From contig NZ_JACJRC010000044.1 of NCBI RefSeq assembly GCF_014697025.1, forward strand, positions 1 through 34,756: DNA of 34,756 nt, read 5' to 3'. Each line of letters starts with the position of its first letter. Positions within the stretch are counted from its first letter, which is position 1. Positions 8,079 through 16,271 of this stretch are shown piece after piece. The position numbers and the translations under genes are program-made. Source of the DNA: Alkalinema sp. FACHB-956. Lineage in GTDB: Bacteria; Cyanobacteriota; Cyanobacteriia; Leptolyngbyales; Leptolyngbyaceae. The notes under the pieces are model-generated. The model ran no database searches and was not told the origin of the DNA. It saw nothing but the letters and a program-made list of their open reading frames with translations.

Positions 8079-9026
8079 ATGGCAAATCCAGGCTGGTCAC
8101 AGACCGCGTCTCCTTTCCATGCGGGGGAACTGGCCATTCAGGCGCGCTTGGGCATCCAAGAACAGATGGACAAGCAAGGTCGGCGAGTCATTCGGGACTA
8201 TCTCCCCGATCAGTTTCGGCAATTCTTTGCCCAGCTGCCCTATGTCATCGTTGGCACGATCGATGCAACCGGGAATCCCTGGGCATCGATCCTGGTCGGC
8301 ACTCCTGGCTTCCTTTCCACGCCGGACGATCGCACATTGAAAGTGGTTACCCAGCCCCTCTTGGGCGATCCCTTCGCTGCTAATCTGGCGCAGGGGACCA
8401 ACATTGGCTTGCTGGGGATTGAACTGCCAACCCGTCGCCGCAACCGGGTGAATGGGATTGTCACTGTCATTGATTCCGATGGCTTTGAGGTACAGGTACA
8501 GCAAAGCTTTGGCAATTGTCCCCAGTATATTCAAGTCCGCAGGTCTGAGTGGGCTGAAGGTGATTCGACAACTAAATTCCCACATTCGATCGATCGATTG
8601 GGCGAGAGAGAACAAACCCTCATTACCACGGCTGATACTTTTTTTATTGCCACAGCCTATCAAGCTGAATCAGCGGGTGCGGCCAGTGGCGTGGACGTTT
8701 CCCATCGGGGCGGGAAACCGGGTTTTATCCGACTGGAGGGCGATCGCACCCTCACCATTCCTGATTTCTCCGGGAATCATCACTTCAATACCTTTGGCAA
8801 TCTGGAGGTGAATCCCCGGGCTGGTCTTTTGTTGATCGATTTTTCTCAAGGCCATTTACTTTACTTAACAGGGACTGCTGAAGTGATTTGGGAAGGAGCG
8901 GAAATTCTCACCTATGCTGGAGCAGAACGCTTATTGCGCTTTCATCTGCAAAGTGGCTATTACGTGGAAAGGAGTCTGCCGCTGCGTTGGTCAGATCCCG
9001 AATTTTCACCGTTTCTCGCTGACTAA
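8079..9026 (+). CDS. Pyridoxamine 5'-phosphate oxidase-like flavin-binding protein
   Basis: The ATG at 8079 (MANPGWSQT) has AGGAGAG eight bases upstream and is preferred over the in-frame ATG at 8058; the product has 315 residues. It contains two split-barrel regions of the PPOX/flavin-nucleotide-binding type: FFAQLPYVIVGTIDATGNPW with ASILVGTPGF, and TFFIATA with DVSHRGGKPGF and GNHHFNTFGN. Such proteins bind FMN/FAD or F420 and act as reductases or oxidases on unknown substrates. It lies 45 bases after the GST gene, in the same probable operon. This is a family-level call only; it is not a true PdxH. Confidence 0.88.
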   Translation: MANPGWSQTASPFHAGELAIQARLGIQEQMDKQGRRVIRDYLPDQFRQFFAQLPYVIVGTIDATGNPWASILVGTPGFLSTPDDRTLKVVTQPLLGDPFAANLAQGTNIGLLGIELPTRRRNRVNGIVTVIDSDGFEVQVQQSFGNCPQYIQVRRSEWAEGDSTTKFPHSIDRLGEREQTLITTADTFFIATAYQAESAGAASGVDVSHRGGKPGFIRLEGDRTLTIPDFSGNHHFNTFGNLEVNPRAGLLLIDFSQGHLLYLTGTAEVIWEGAEILTYAGAERLLRFHLQSGYYVERSLPLRWSDPEFSPFLAD

Positions 9027-9086
9027 GCTGCTCTGAATTAGCCCCTTAGTATCTGCCTCATTCATCATTAGGAAGGCGTTTTGATT

Positions 9087-9512
9087 ATGGAAACCAAGCC
9101 ACCCCTGCCTCCATTCACCCTAGAAACCGCCAAGATCAAAGTCCAAGCCGCTGAGGATGCTTGGAATACCCGCGACCCCGATCGCGTCGCGCTGGCCTAT
9201 ACTGAAGACTCTGAATGGCGGAATCGATCGGAATTTTTTAGCGGGCGACCTGCGATTAAAGAGTTTCTCAAGCGCAAATGGGCCAAGGAACTGGATTACC
9301 GTTTGAAGAAAGAACTCTGGTGTTTTATGGATAACCGCATTGCCGTGCGATTCGAGTATGAATGGCATGATGATGCAGGGTTCTGGTATCGCGCCTATGG
9401 TAATGAAAACTGGGAATTTGCTAGCAATGGTCTGATGATGCGTCGGTTCGCCAGCATTAACGATGTGCCCATCCAGGAATCAGAACGCAAGTTTCGTTGG
9501 GAGCGTACCTAA
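9087..9512 (+). CDS. DUF1348/SnoaL-like NTF2-fold protein
   Basis: ATG 9087 is preferred to TTG 9081 because AGGAAGG lies ten bases before it. The 141-residue product matches the DUF1348 pattern: [20 protein letters not shown], then [44 protein letters not shown] and MRRFASIND. This is an NTF2-like cone fold of about 140-150 residues, normally a cytosolic binding or isomerase-type protein without a defined reaction. It is the third gene of the TetR-controlled cluster, 60 bases after the PPOX-like gene. Family assignment is firm; function is unknown. Confidence 0.88.
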   Translation: METKPPLPPFTLETAKIKVQAAEDAWNTRDPDRVALAYTEDSEWRNRSEFFSGRPAIKEFLKRKWAKELDYRLKKELWCFMDNRIAVRFEYEWHDDAGFWYRAYGNENWEFASNGLMMRRFASINDVPIQESERKFRWERT

Positions 9513-9547
9513 TCGTTGCATGAGCCGTAATTGCATAGGAAGGGAGA

Positions 9548-9619
9548 ATGAGTCTTTTGAAGCTGAATTTAGGCTGGTTGCGCTGGATATCGATCGAGAG
9601 CCCCTTGGCGCAGGTGTAG
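9548..9619 (+). other. 23-codon mini-ORF with strong ribosome binding site, possible gene remnant
   Basis: The frame MSLLKLNLGWLRWISIESPL(AQV) begins at ATG 9548 and ends at TAG 9619. It is preceded by ATTGCATAGGAAGGGAGA, which closely copies the initiation region of the PPOX-like gene (ATTGCATAGGAGAGAATG, ending at 8074). It may be a genuine micropeptide, or the start of a fourth operon gene that has been lost. Nothing else recognisable follows before 9778. Confidence 0.3.
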
Positions 9620-9777
9620 CGGCCCTCAACGAACCAACCCAACTTTGCATAATTCAGAAACCTTGGCGCTATAAAATCGTCTTAGGAAAAGAAATCGTCT
9701 AGCCCGATCGGCCTTTTTTCCCTGATTTCCCCTCGGGTCGCTGGACAATTCTTTAAAAGCCCATTACTCAATTTCCT

Positions 9778-10689
9778 ATGCGTCATTCTATTTTTGCAAT
9801 TAGTTGTCTGACCCTCTCAACCCTGCTGACGGGCGGCCTCACCACCGGTGGCCTTGCGCAACCCTCCACTGTCCCCGCCGCACGATCCGGCCTCAGCGAC
9901 GAAATTGGCTGGGAATTTGTCGGTGAATCCACTCTCAACTCCACCCAAATTGTCGAAACGGAATATGTGGGCGACTGTCCCGGCAGCGAGATTGAAACAA
10001 AAGAAGCCCGCTTCACCTCCAGCAAAACCCCAACCGGCGATCGCCGACGGGTTCTTGTGCGTAACACCACCCGTGGCCTGACGGGAGATACGATGCCCTT
10101 CACGAATCGGGAATATGACAAGGGCCGATCGTCGGAAGCCACCAAAATGGAATTCGGTACCAGCCACTCCTCTAAACGCTTGCGGGTACTGCCGGGAGTC
10201 AATGAATTTGACTATGAAATTCGAGAGCGCGATCGGGTGATTGACTCCGGTAAATTCAGCGCCAATATTGAAAAAGCAACCCGCCAAATTACCCGCAATG
10301 CCCAATGGTACAACGAAGAAGTTTGTGCAAATTCTTCCGTTTCCAATAATGTTTGTGCTGATTTACGGCAGCGTCGCCAGTTCCGTTGTTCCACGGGTAA
10401 AGTGCTGCAAAGTTATTTTGAATCCGACGATTCTCCCAGCTATCGCACGTTGATTTCCAATCAAACCAACAAATCGATTCGGCTATCGATCGATGGCGAT
10501 CTCTACCGTTTGGAATCTGGCGAAAGCGTGCGCGTTCGTCGCCGCAGTTCCTTTGAAGTGCGCTACAATCCCACCTGCCAAACCTGCGAATTGACCCACA
10601 GCAACTATGTGGAAGCTGGGAAGCGGGTAAAATTCCGCCAGCAAAATAGCCGCATCGAACTCGTAGACTATCCCCGCGACGATTACTAA
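9778..10689 (+). CDS. Exported protein of unknown function
   Basis: This 303-residue protein starts with a Sec signal peptide (MRHSIFAISCLTLSTLLTGG, cleavage probably after GGLAQ). The mature part has several Cys residues (CPGSE, VCANSS, NVCADL, RCSTGK, NPTCQTCELTH), suggesting disulfides in the periplasm. The C-terminal third (TLISNQTNKSIRLSIDGDLY onward) looks like a small beta domain. I recognise no named family. It converges on the TPS-CHAT gene with 64 bases between the stops. No conserved active site is evident. Confidence 0.8.
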   Translation: MRHSIFAISCLTLSTLLTGGLTTGGLAQPSTVPAARSGLSDEIGWEFVGESTLNSTQIVETEYVGDCPGSEIETKEARFTSSKTPTGDRRRVLVRNTTRGLTGDTMPFTNREYDKGRSSEATKMEFGTSHSSKRLRVLPGVNEFDYEIRERDRVIDSGKFSANIEKATRQITRNAQWYNEEVCANSSVSNNVCADLRQRRQFRCSTGKVLQSYFESDDSPSYRTLISNQTNKSIRLSIDGDLYRLESGESVRVRRRSSFEVRYNPTCQTCELTHSNYVEAGKRVKFRQQNSRIELVDYPRDDY

Positions 10690-10753
10690 AACGATTGCTA
10701 AAAATTACCAAAACGATTACTAAGATGACTCCCCAGAGCCCTCAGCGATGGCC

Positions 10754-13700
10754 TTACCAAGGACTCCCAATGAGGGTGAAGGCTGACCAGTAGTAGGGAT
10801 GGGATAGGGTGCGATCGCCTAAACTTTCCAGCTCGTTCGGTAACGCCGCTTTTCCACCCGACCATTGCAATTGGCCGTTCTGCAACTTCACCTGGCCCTT
10901 CAGCATTTGGATTTGGGCCTGCCGAATGGCCTCGGCTTTGATGGGCGACTGGCGCAATTGTTGATAAAACTCCGCCATTAACCCCGATGTCCCCTCATCA
11001 TTCACATTCCACAGGCTTGCCAGCGCCGATCGAGCCCCCGCCTGCACCGCTAACCCCGCAAAACCCAACTCCGCCTCGCGATCGCCCAGGGCCATGCGGC
11101 AAGCACTCAGCACTAACAAATCTAAGGGCGGATCGTTCCAATTCAGCTCCCGCAACTGATTCAGCCGGAGGCGTTGATCCTGAAGTTGAATGTAGGAATC
11201 CGTCAGATCCCCCGGCAAGAATTCGCCATGGGTGGACAGATGCACCAGTCCAAAGGGTTGACGCTGGCGTTGATTTTTCAGATTCGTCAAGGTGAAGTCT
11301 TGGTTTAATAAAATACTTCCCGGCCAGAGTCGGCGAATGTTGGTCAATTCCAATTGAACTGCTGGCAATGGGGCTTGGTCAGTGAACTGGGTGGCTCCCG
11401 CAGCCAGCACTTCCGCTTGCCCCAAATCCACGAGGCGCGAGTCAGTCAGACTGAGGCTCGGCATGAGGCCAATGCTGTAGTTTTCCACGAGGAACTGTTT
11501 GCCATCGTAGAGCGCTGCTAACGGAATAAACCGCAGCCCCGTATCTAGAACAAAGGCAATATTGCCAATCTGCCGATCGCGCAATTCCCGTTCGATCGGA
11601 CGAATCAGCCAGTCATACAGTTTTTTAGCGGATTTCAAATAACTGCGGGTATTGGTTTTGCTGGGGTCAGCCACTTCCGATCGGAATTGCTGGGCTAGGG
11701 CCACAACCTGGGTGCGATCGGCTTGGGGAATGCGCAGAACGTAGGGGGGCTCAGTGGGGGTCACCAACAGCAGTTCCAAGGACTCCTGCTCCTTGACCCG
11801 CAATTTGATATCCTTTTCCTGCCGTTCGATCGCGCCTTCTGTCGTGGGGACGAATCCCACATACAGCAATGCCGGTCGGATGCCAGTGACCTCAGATACC
11901 CGTTCTAGGGTTTTACGCGCCGCACCCAAAGAAATCACTCTAGGCAGATCCGGCAAATCTAAATAATCGGAAAATTCAAATGTGTGATCATTTTCCCAGT
12001 TATCAAACTGACTCCCGAGATCTAACAAATTATTATCGCTAGCCGGTGGCGTTTCATTCTCGTTAGGCGATTTTTGTTGAATTTCGGGGAAAGGCCGTAA
12101 GTTAACCGGCGCTAGTGGCGTAATAATCGGTTGATCGGGTGTAATGATGGTAATGGTGCTAGGCGCTGTCCCCTGAACAAAGGTGCCAGCAATCGATCGT
12201 GTGGGGTTTAAGCGGTTGGTGCCCCCCGTCGTAATCGCTGCGGCAGTTCCGCTAATACTGGCATCACCAATCGTGAATGGAACATTCGGCACTAATTGAT
12301 TGGTTCGGATAATGACAGAACCACCCCCACTCCCACCCGCAGTAGAAATTGTAGAGAGAACCCCATTTCGATCGGTAAAACTGCCACCCATCCGTAGGAA
12401 TCTCGCAGTGGTAATATCAACATTTCCACCAATGCCGCTTGTGCCTCCCTGGGCATTGATAAAACCAATTTCAACATCACCATTGGGATCAACCAAGACA
12501 TTGCCACCGTTACCAAGATAGGAATAACTAACGATTCCTTTAAGACGAATTTGGTTCTGGGCGATGACTTCAATATTCCCGCCTGCTTGGGTGCTACTAG
12601 CGCTACTGGGTAGAGCGGGGCTACTGGTGATTTGCAGAGGAGGGAGAACGGCGCTGCTGAGTACTAGTTTGGGGGCATCGATCGAGGCCGCTTGTAAGGT
12701 CAGTTTGCCGCCTGCGGTATCGAAGACAAGGCTATCGGGAACGGTGAGGGTTCCTGTGAGTTTGAGGGTCAAATCGCCGCCGCCGGTTAAAACCAGAGTT
12801 TTTGGGAAGGTCAGATCGCCAGCTTTACTAAGGCTAAAATTGCCGCCCCCCGTACTCAGGATGAAAGGCAGTACCAAGGTTGTTGGAGCCAGTTGATCAC
12901 CGATCGTCAGGCTGCTACCGGAGAGCAGAAATTCATCCGGCATGGTGAGGGTTCCGCCTGCATTCACAACCAGCTTGCCGTTTTTGCCCAGTTCTACGGT
13001 ACGATTGCCAATCACGATCGGTTCCTGAGTCACTGGATCGAGTTGAGTAGCTGCGCCCCCTACAGTCACGTTCTGAGCAGCCCACAGGTTAATATCGCCT
13101 GCTCGATCGGTTCCGCTAGCACTAATCACCCCCGTTTTCAGACTGCCTTTCTGGGCAATGATATCGATATTGGAGCCAACCTTAGCATTGCTAGAGCGAA
13201 CATCTTTGACATCAATATTTCCCTGTTGGCTCACCAAACGAATGGTGCTAGCAGAATCACCTGCATTGGGTACGATTGGCACAATCCCTGTCCCAGAATC
13301 TCCTGTTACATCCAAAATCACACTGCCGGATTGAATCATTTGTCCAGCTGAAATTTGAACATCTCCTGAACGGCTGAGCCCTCGAGTATAAATGCTACCA
13401 ATGCTCGCTGCTCCGGTAGTCGATAACGTTACTGCACCGCCCACCGGATTGGCTACGTCAGAAATAATGACGCCAGTCCGGATGCCACCATTGCCTGCAG
13501 TGAGACCAATGTTCCCACCTGTTTGAGACAACAGATTGTTAGTAGGAGGACCACCGTAAATAGCGAGATCGCCTGTGGTGATTCCCCCAGCATTCGCCGT
13601 AAGAGTAATGTCTCCCACACTAGCTCCATATTTGCGAATGTTTAAATATCCAGTACTGATGTTGCCAGATCGGGCAGTGAAATTAATGCTTCCGGCTGAT

Positions 13701-15352
13701 AAATTGTTAGGAAAAAGGCCGGGACTGGTTGTGATTGTACCTACACTAATGTTATTGGCTGTGATTATCAGGTTTCGACCTAGTGTATCAATAGAAAATC
13801 CTGTTCCATTAAAATTTCCCAATGCTTCAAACGTTACCGTAGAATTGGCAGGAGTAGTAAAGGTAATATTTTGATTGAGATTGATATCGCGGCTGGCTTG
13901 GAGAATTAAATTCCCTGTAATGGCTGCAATCTCATCAGCCTGAATGCTCAAATCGGTAGTTGTTCCAAACTGATCAAATAAAATACCATTGTCTAAGTTG
14001 ACGGGGGGGAGATAAGGGTTAAACCCAATGATATTAATATCCTGCGGATCAAGTAAAACCGTTCCCGCAGGCCCCTGACTGGCGCTGACATCCGCTTTCC
14101 CTAAAAAGCCGAGGTTTTGTTTGCCGGACACTTCAACAAAGCCGCCTTGAGTTACGCCTTTGGCAGTAATCTCGCCGTTAAACTGCGTAGCCCGATCGCT
14201 CCAAACAATCACCCGTCCACCGTCACCGGATTGCAACGCATCGGCTTGAATTTTAGAAGCTTGATCAATATAGGTTTGTTCTGCATTGGGAATCGTGCCT
14301 TTGCCTTGGTAGTCGCCCCCAATGCGAATTGTGCCTCCGCCAGCATTACCCGAAGCGTTGAGATTGGCATTGACGATCGCGACTTGGGTTCCCAAGTTCG
14401 TAATCGACCCACCCACGCTGGATGTACTGGACGGATTGGATACATCCTGGGTGCCAGAGACGATCGTCGTACCCGTTGTCGTTGGGATTTTCAAATTTGA
14501 TCCGGTGAGTTGTAACGTGCCATCGGCATTGACCGTAACTCCCGTTGCCGTTGGCAGATTGCCCCCCGTCAGCAGTTCCGGCAGAGACGTGGTGCGGAAA
14601 TTCTCTGGGGCGTCTATCCAGGGCTGGAGTTCCAAACTCAGTAACCCAGTCTCGGAATTCAACGTCGCAACGGTTTGCCCAGATACGGACGCGATCGTGA
14701 GTTGTCCCCCCGGTGCGGAGAGCGTCCCAAAGTTAAATACCGTCCCTGCCAGCAAGCTCAGATTTTGTCCCGTCGGAACTGCCAGATTGCCAAAATTCGC
14801 GATCGAACTCGGTTGCGGAGCCGTAAAAGCAAAGGTATTGGGCGTTCCCAACAGATTGCTGTAGTTGTTATTGCCGAGGACATTCAACCACTGATTGCCC
14901 AAGCCCACCCGATCGGCAGTCGTAGCGGTGAATGCAGCGGGAACATTCAGGGATGCATTACTGCCAAATAAAATTCCCGCTGGATTAATTAGGACGAGAT
15001 TAGGATTACCCCCGGTAATTTGAATCAATCCGTTAATGATTGAAGGATTACCACCATTCACGCTCCCCAGAATATTCTTCAACGCGGGATTGGCTAAAAA
15101 ATTAGCCGTTTGCCCCGTCTCCAGGCCAAACTGAGTAAACCGATGAAATAAATTGCTACCATCCTGGGAACGACTGCCCCCGGTAATCTCAAAGCGGTTC
15201 CCCTGCTGGTTGACGATCGTTCCTGTCCCGTCGGCTGCGGGCACGATCGGTTGTGCTTGCACCGAGGCCATTAGCCCGATCGCCCCTAGGGGTAAACTCA
15301 GCACAGACAAACTCAGTCGCGAACTCATTAACCGCTTTAATAATAGATTCAT
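10754..15352 (-). CDS. Exported TPS-domain (filamentous haemagglutinin N-terminal) protein with C-terminal CHAT protease domain
   Basis: This 1532-residue protein has a signal peptide (MNLLLKRLMSSRLSLSVLSL..., cleavage near VQAQP). A two-partner-secretion domain follows at about 40-270 (GSNLFHRFTQFGLETG, NPSIINGLIQITGG, LINPAGILFGSNASLNVP), then a long Gly/Ser/Thr-rich beta-helical stretch with degenerate repeats. The C-terminal CHAT caspase-like domain spans about 1150-1532, with catalytic LVHLSTHGEF (H1375) and LLVLSACRMALGD (C1418). TPS domains are normally exported through a TpsB/ShlB pore, which is not encoded here. The start overlaps the DUF928 stop as ATGA, so the genes are translationally coupled. 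This architecture is known in cyanobacteria; the target of the exported protease is unknown. Confidence 0.92.
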   Translation of the reverse strand: MNLLLKRLMSSRLSLSVLSLPLGAIGLMASVQAQPIVPAADGTGTIVNQQGNRFEITGGSRSQDGSNLFHRFTQFGLETGQTANFLANPALKNILGSVNGGNPSIINGLIQITGGNPNLVLINPAGILFGSNASLNVPAAFTATTADRVGLGNQWLNVLGNNNYSNLLGTPNTFAFTAPQPSSIANFGNLAVPTGQNLSLLAGTVFNFGTLSAPGGQLTIASVSGQTVATLNSETGLLSLELQPWIDAPENFRTTSLPELLTGGNLPTATGVTVNADGTLQLTGSNLKIPTTTGTTIVSGTQDVSNPSSTSSVGGSITNLGTQVAIVNANLNASGNAGGGTIRIGGDYQGKGTIPNAEQTYIDQASKIQADALQSGDGGRVIVWSDRATQFNGEITAKGVTQGGFVEVSGKQNLGFLGKADVSASQGPAGTVLLDPQDINIIGFNPYLPPVNLDNGILFDQFGTTTDLSIQADEIAAITGNLILQASRDINLNQNITFTTPANSTVTFEALGNFNGTGFSIDTLGRNLIITANNISVGTITTSPGLFPNNLSAGSINFTARSGNISTGYLNIRKYGASVGDITLTANAGGITTGDLAIYGGPPTNNLLSQTGGNIGLTAGNGGIRTGVIISDVANPVGGAVTLSTTGAASIGSIYTRGLSRSGDVQISAGQMIQSGSVILDVTGDSGTGIVPIVPNAGDSASTIRLVSQQGNIDVKDVRSSNAKVGSNIDIIAQKGSLKTGVISASGTDRAGDINLWAAQNVTVGGAATQLDPVTQEPIVIGNRTVELGKNGKLVVNAGGTLTMPDEFLLSGSSLTIGDQLAPTTLVLPFILSTGGGNFSLSKAGDLTFPKTLVLTGGGDLTLKLTGTLTVPDSLVFDTAGGKLTLQAASIDAPKLVLSSAVLPPLQITSSPALPSSASSTQAGGNIEVIAQNQIRLKGIVSYSYLGNGGNVLVDPNGDVEIGFINAQGGTSGIGGNVDITTARFLRMGGSFTDRNGVLSTISTAGGSGGGSVIIRTNQLVPNVPFTIGDASISGTAAAITTGGTNRLNPTRSIAGTFVQGTAPSTITIITPDQPIITPLAPVNLRPFPEIQQKSPNENETPPASDNNLLDLGSQFDNWENDHTFEFSDYLDLPDLPRVISLGAARKTLERVSEVTGIRPALLYVGFVPTTEGAIERQEKDIKLRVKEQESLELLLVTPTEPPYVLRIPQADRTQVVALAQQFRSEVADPSKTNTRSYLKSAKKLYDWLIRPIERELRDRQIGNIAFVLDTGLRFIPLAALYDGKQFLVENYSIGLMPSLSLTDSRLVDLGQAEVLAAGATQFTDQAPLPAVQLELTNIRRLWPGSILLNQDFTLTNLKNQRQRQPFGLVHLSTHGEFLPGDLTDSYIQLQDQRLRLNQLRELNWNDPPLDLLVLSACRMALGDREAELGFAGLAVQAGARSALASLWNVNDEGTSGLMAEFYQQLRQSPIKAEAIRQAQIQMLKGQVKLQNGQLQWSGGKAALPNELESLGDRTLSHPYYWSAFTLIGSPW

Positions 15353-16203
15353 GGCTTTTCTCTTAAGGGAACTTCACAACAGGTATTTAACGGCTGCGTG
15401 GCAACCTCGTCTAATCCGGCGGTTTTCAGGAGACTTTGCCATTCTTTTTCGATCGTGCCATCTTTAGGTTGCTGCAACCGTAGATTGGCCATAATGGTTA
15501 GGGCTTCATTCCAAATACCGGCTTGCATATAGCGTTTCGATCGTTCGATCGGTGGAGCTAATAAAATTCCTTGGAGCAATTTGGGTTCTGTTTTTAAACG
15601 AATCATTGAAATATCAACAAACTGATTAACGGAGGTATCTTTTTCATCACACCTGACAACAAATTTCCAATGGACGATTTGATTAAACGGTAGTGGTGCT
15701 TCCGTTTTGGGCAGTTGAATGCGCATCACTCCAGGCTGAGCTTGCTTGAGCGTCAAGATCGTGCGCTGGATGGTGAACTGATTATCTTCAGGATCGGGTT
15801 CCTCAATGCGTAATTCGGCGGGATGATTGGGGGTGAGGGCATAGGGCAGGTAAAACCAGAGGGTGGGATGGGCTTCGGTCGTAGATCCCACAAATAGCGG
15901 TGCTTCTTTCCCTTCCCGTAGCATGGGCACGAGGGCAGTCAGAGGTTTGTCCGATCGACAGCCTCCTCGGCTAGCGGCTCCCCGAGGTCGGTTGTTGTCT
16001 GCCCGCCGGGATTGTCCTGTGAGTAACCGCCGAAGCCGCTCGGAAATGGATTGTGCGGCACTGGGGGGAGCCTGAATACTGAAATTCAGTCCCGTGAAAA
16101 CCAGCGCCAAGCCGACGGCAAGGAGCTTACGATCAAGGAATTTACGATCGTAGATCACGTAATCTCGAAAGCATTGACGCCAGTGTTGGGGAAACTTCAT
16201 CAT
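15349..16203 (-). CDS. DUF928 exported protein
   Basis: This 284-residue protein has a membrane-targeting N-terminus (LLAVGLALVFTGLNFSIQA, signal cleavage near PPSAAQ). The DUF928 signature follows: RGAASRGGCRS, LTALVP, TEAHPTLWFYLPYAL and IVHWKFVVRCDE. It is probably a soluble or peripheral periplasmic protein. It is the middle gene of a leftward set, 68 bases after the TIR-CHASE2 gene and overlapping the TPS-CHAT start by four bases. DUF928 genes commonly accompany CHAT/TPS and CHASE2 genes in cyanobacteria (general knowledge, not checked here), so it probably works with the exported CHAT protein. Biochemical role unknown. Confidence 0.88.
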   Translation of the reverse strand: MMKFPQHWRQCFRDYVIYDRKFLDRKLLAVGLALVFTGLNFSIQAPPSAAQSISERLRRLLTGQSRRADNNRPRGAASRGGCRSDKPLTALVPMLREGKEAPLFVGSTTEAHPTLWFYLPYALTPNHPAELRIEEPDPEDNQFTIQRTILTLKQAQPGVMRIQLPKTEAPLPFNQIVHWKFVVRCDEKDTSVNQFVDISMIRLKTEPKLLQGILLAPPIERSKRYMQAGIWNEALTIMANLRLQQPKDGTIEKEWQSLLKTAGLDEVATQPLNTCCEVPLREKP

Positions 16204-16271
16204 ACGGGTAGATTGCCTATTGTCTGATAGATTGTCTAGTGTCTTAATAAATTGCCTAATAAATTAATTAC

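Noticed and set aside
9463-9702. 79-codon frame overlapping the end of the DUF1348 gene
   Set aside because: It begins inside a confident gene in another frame and its sequence shows no family features; the mini-ORF at 9548 has the better start.
9703-9719. CCGATCGG followed by a T-run as terminator
   Set aside because: The palindrome leaves no loop when folded and is also a common CGATCG-type site, so terminator function is not supported.
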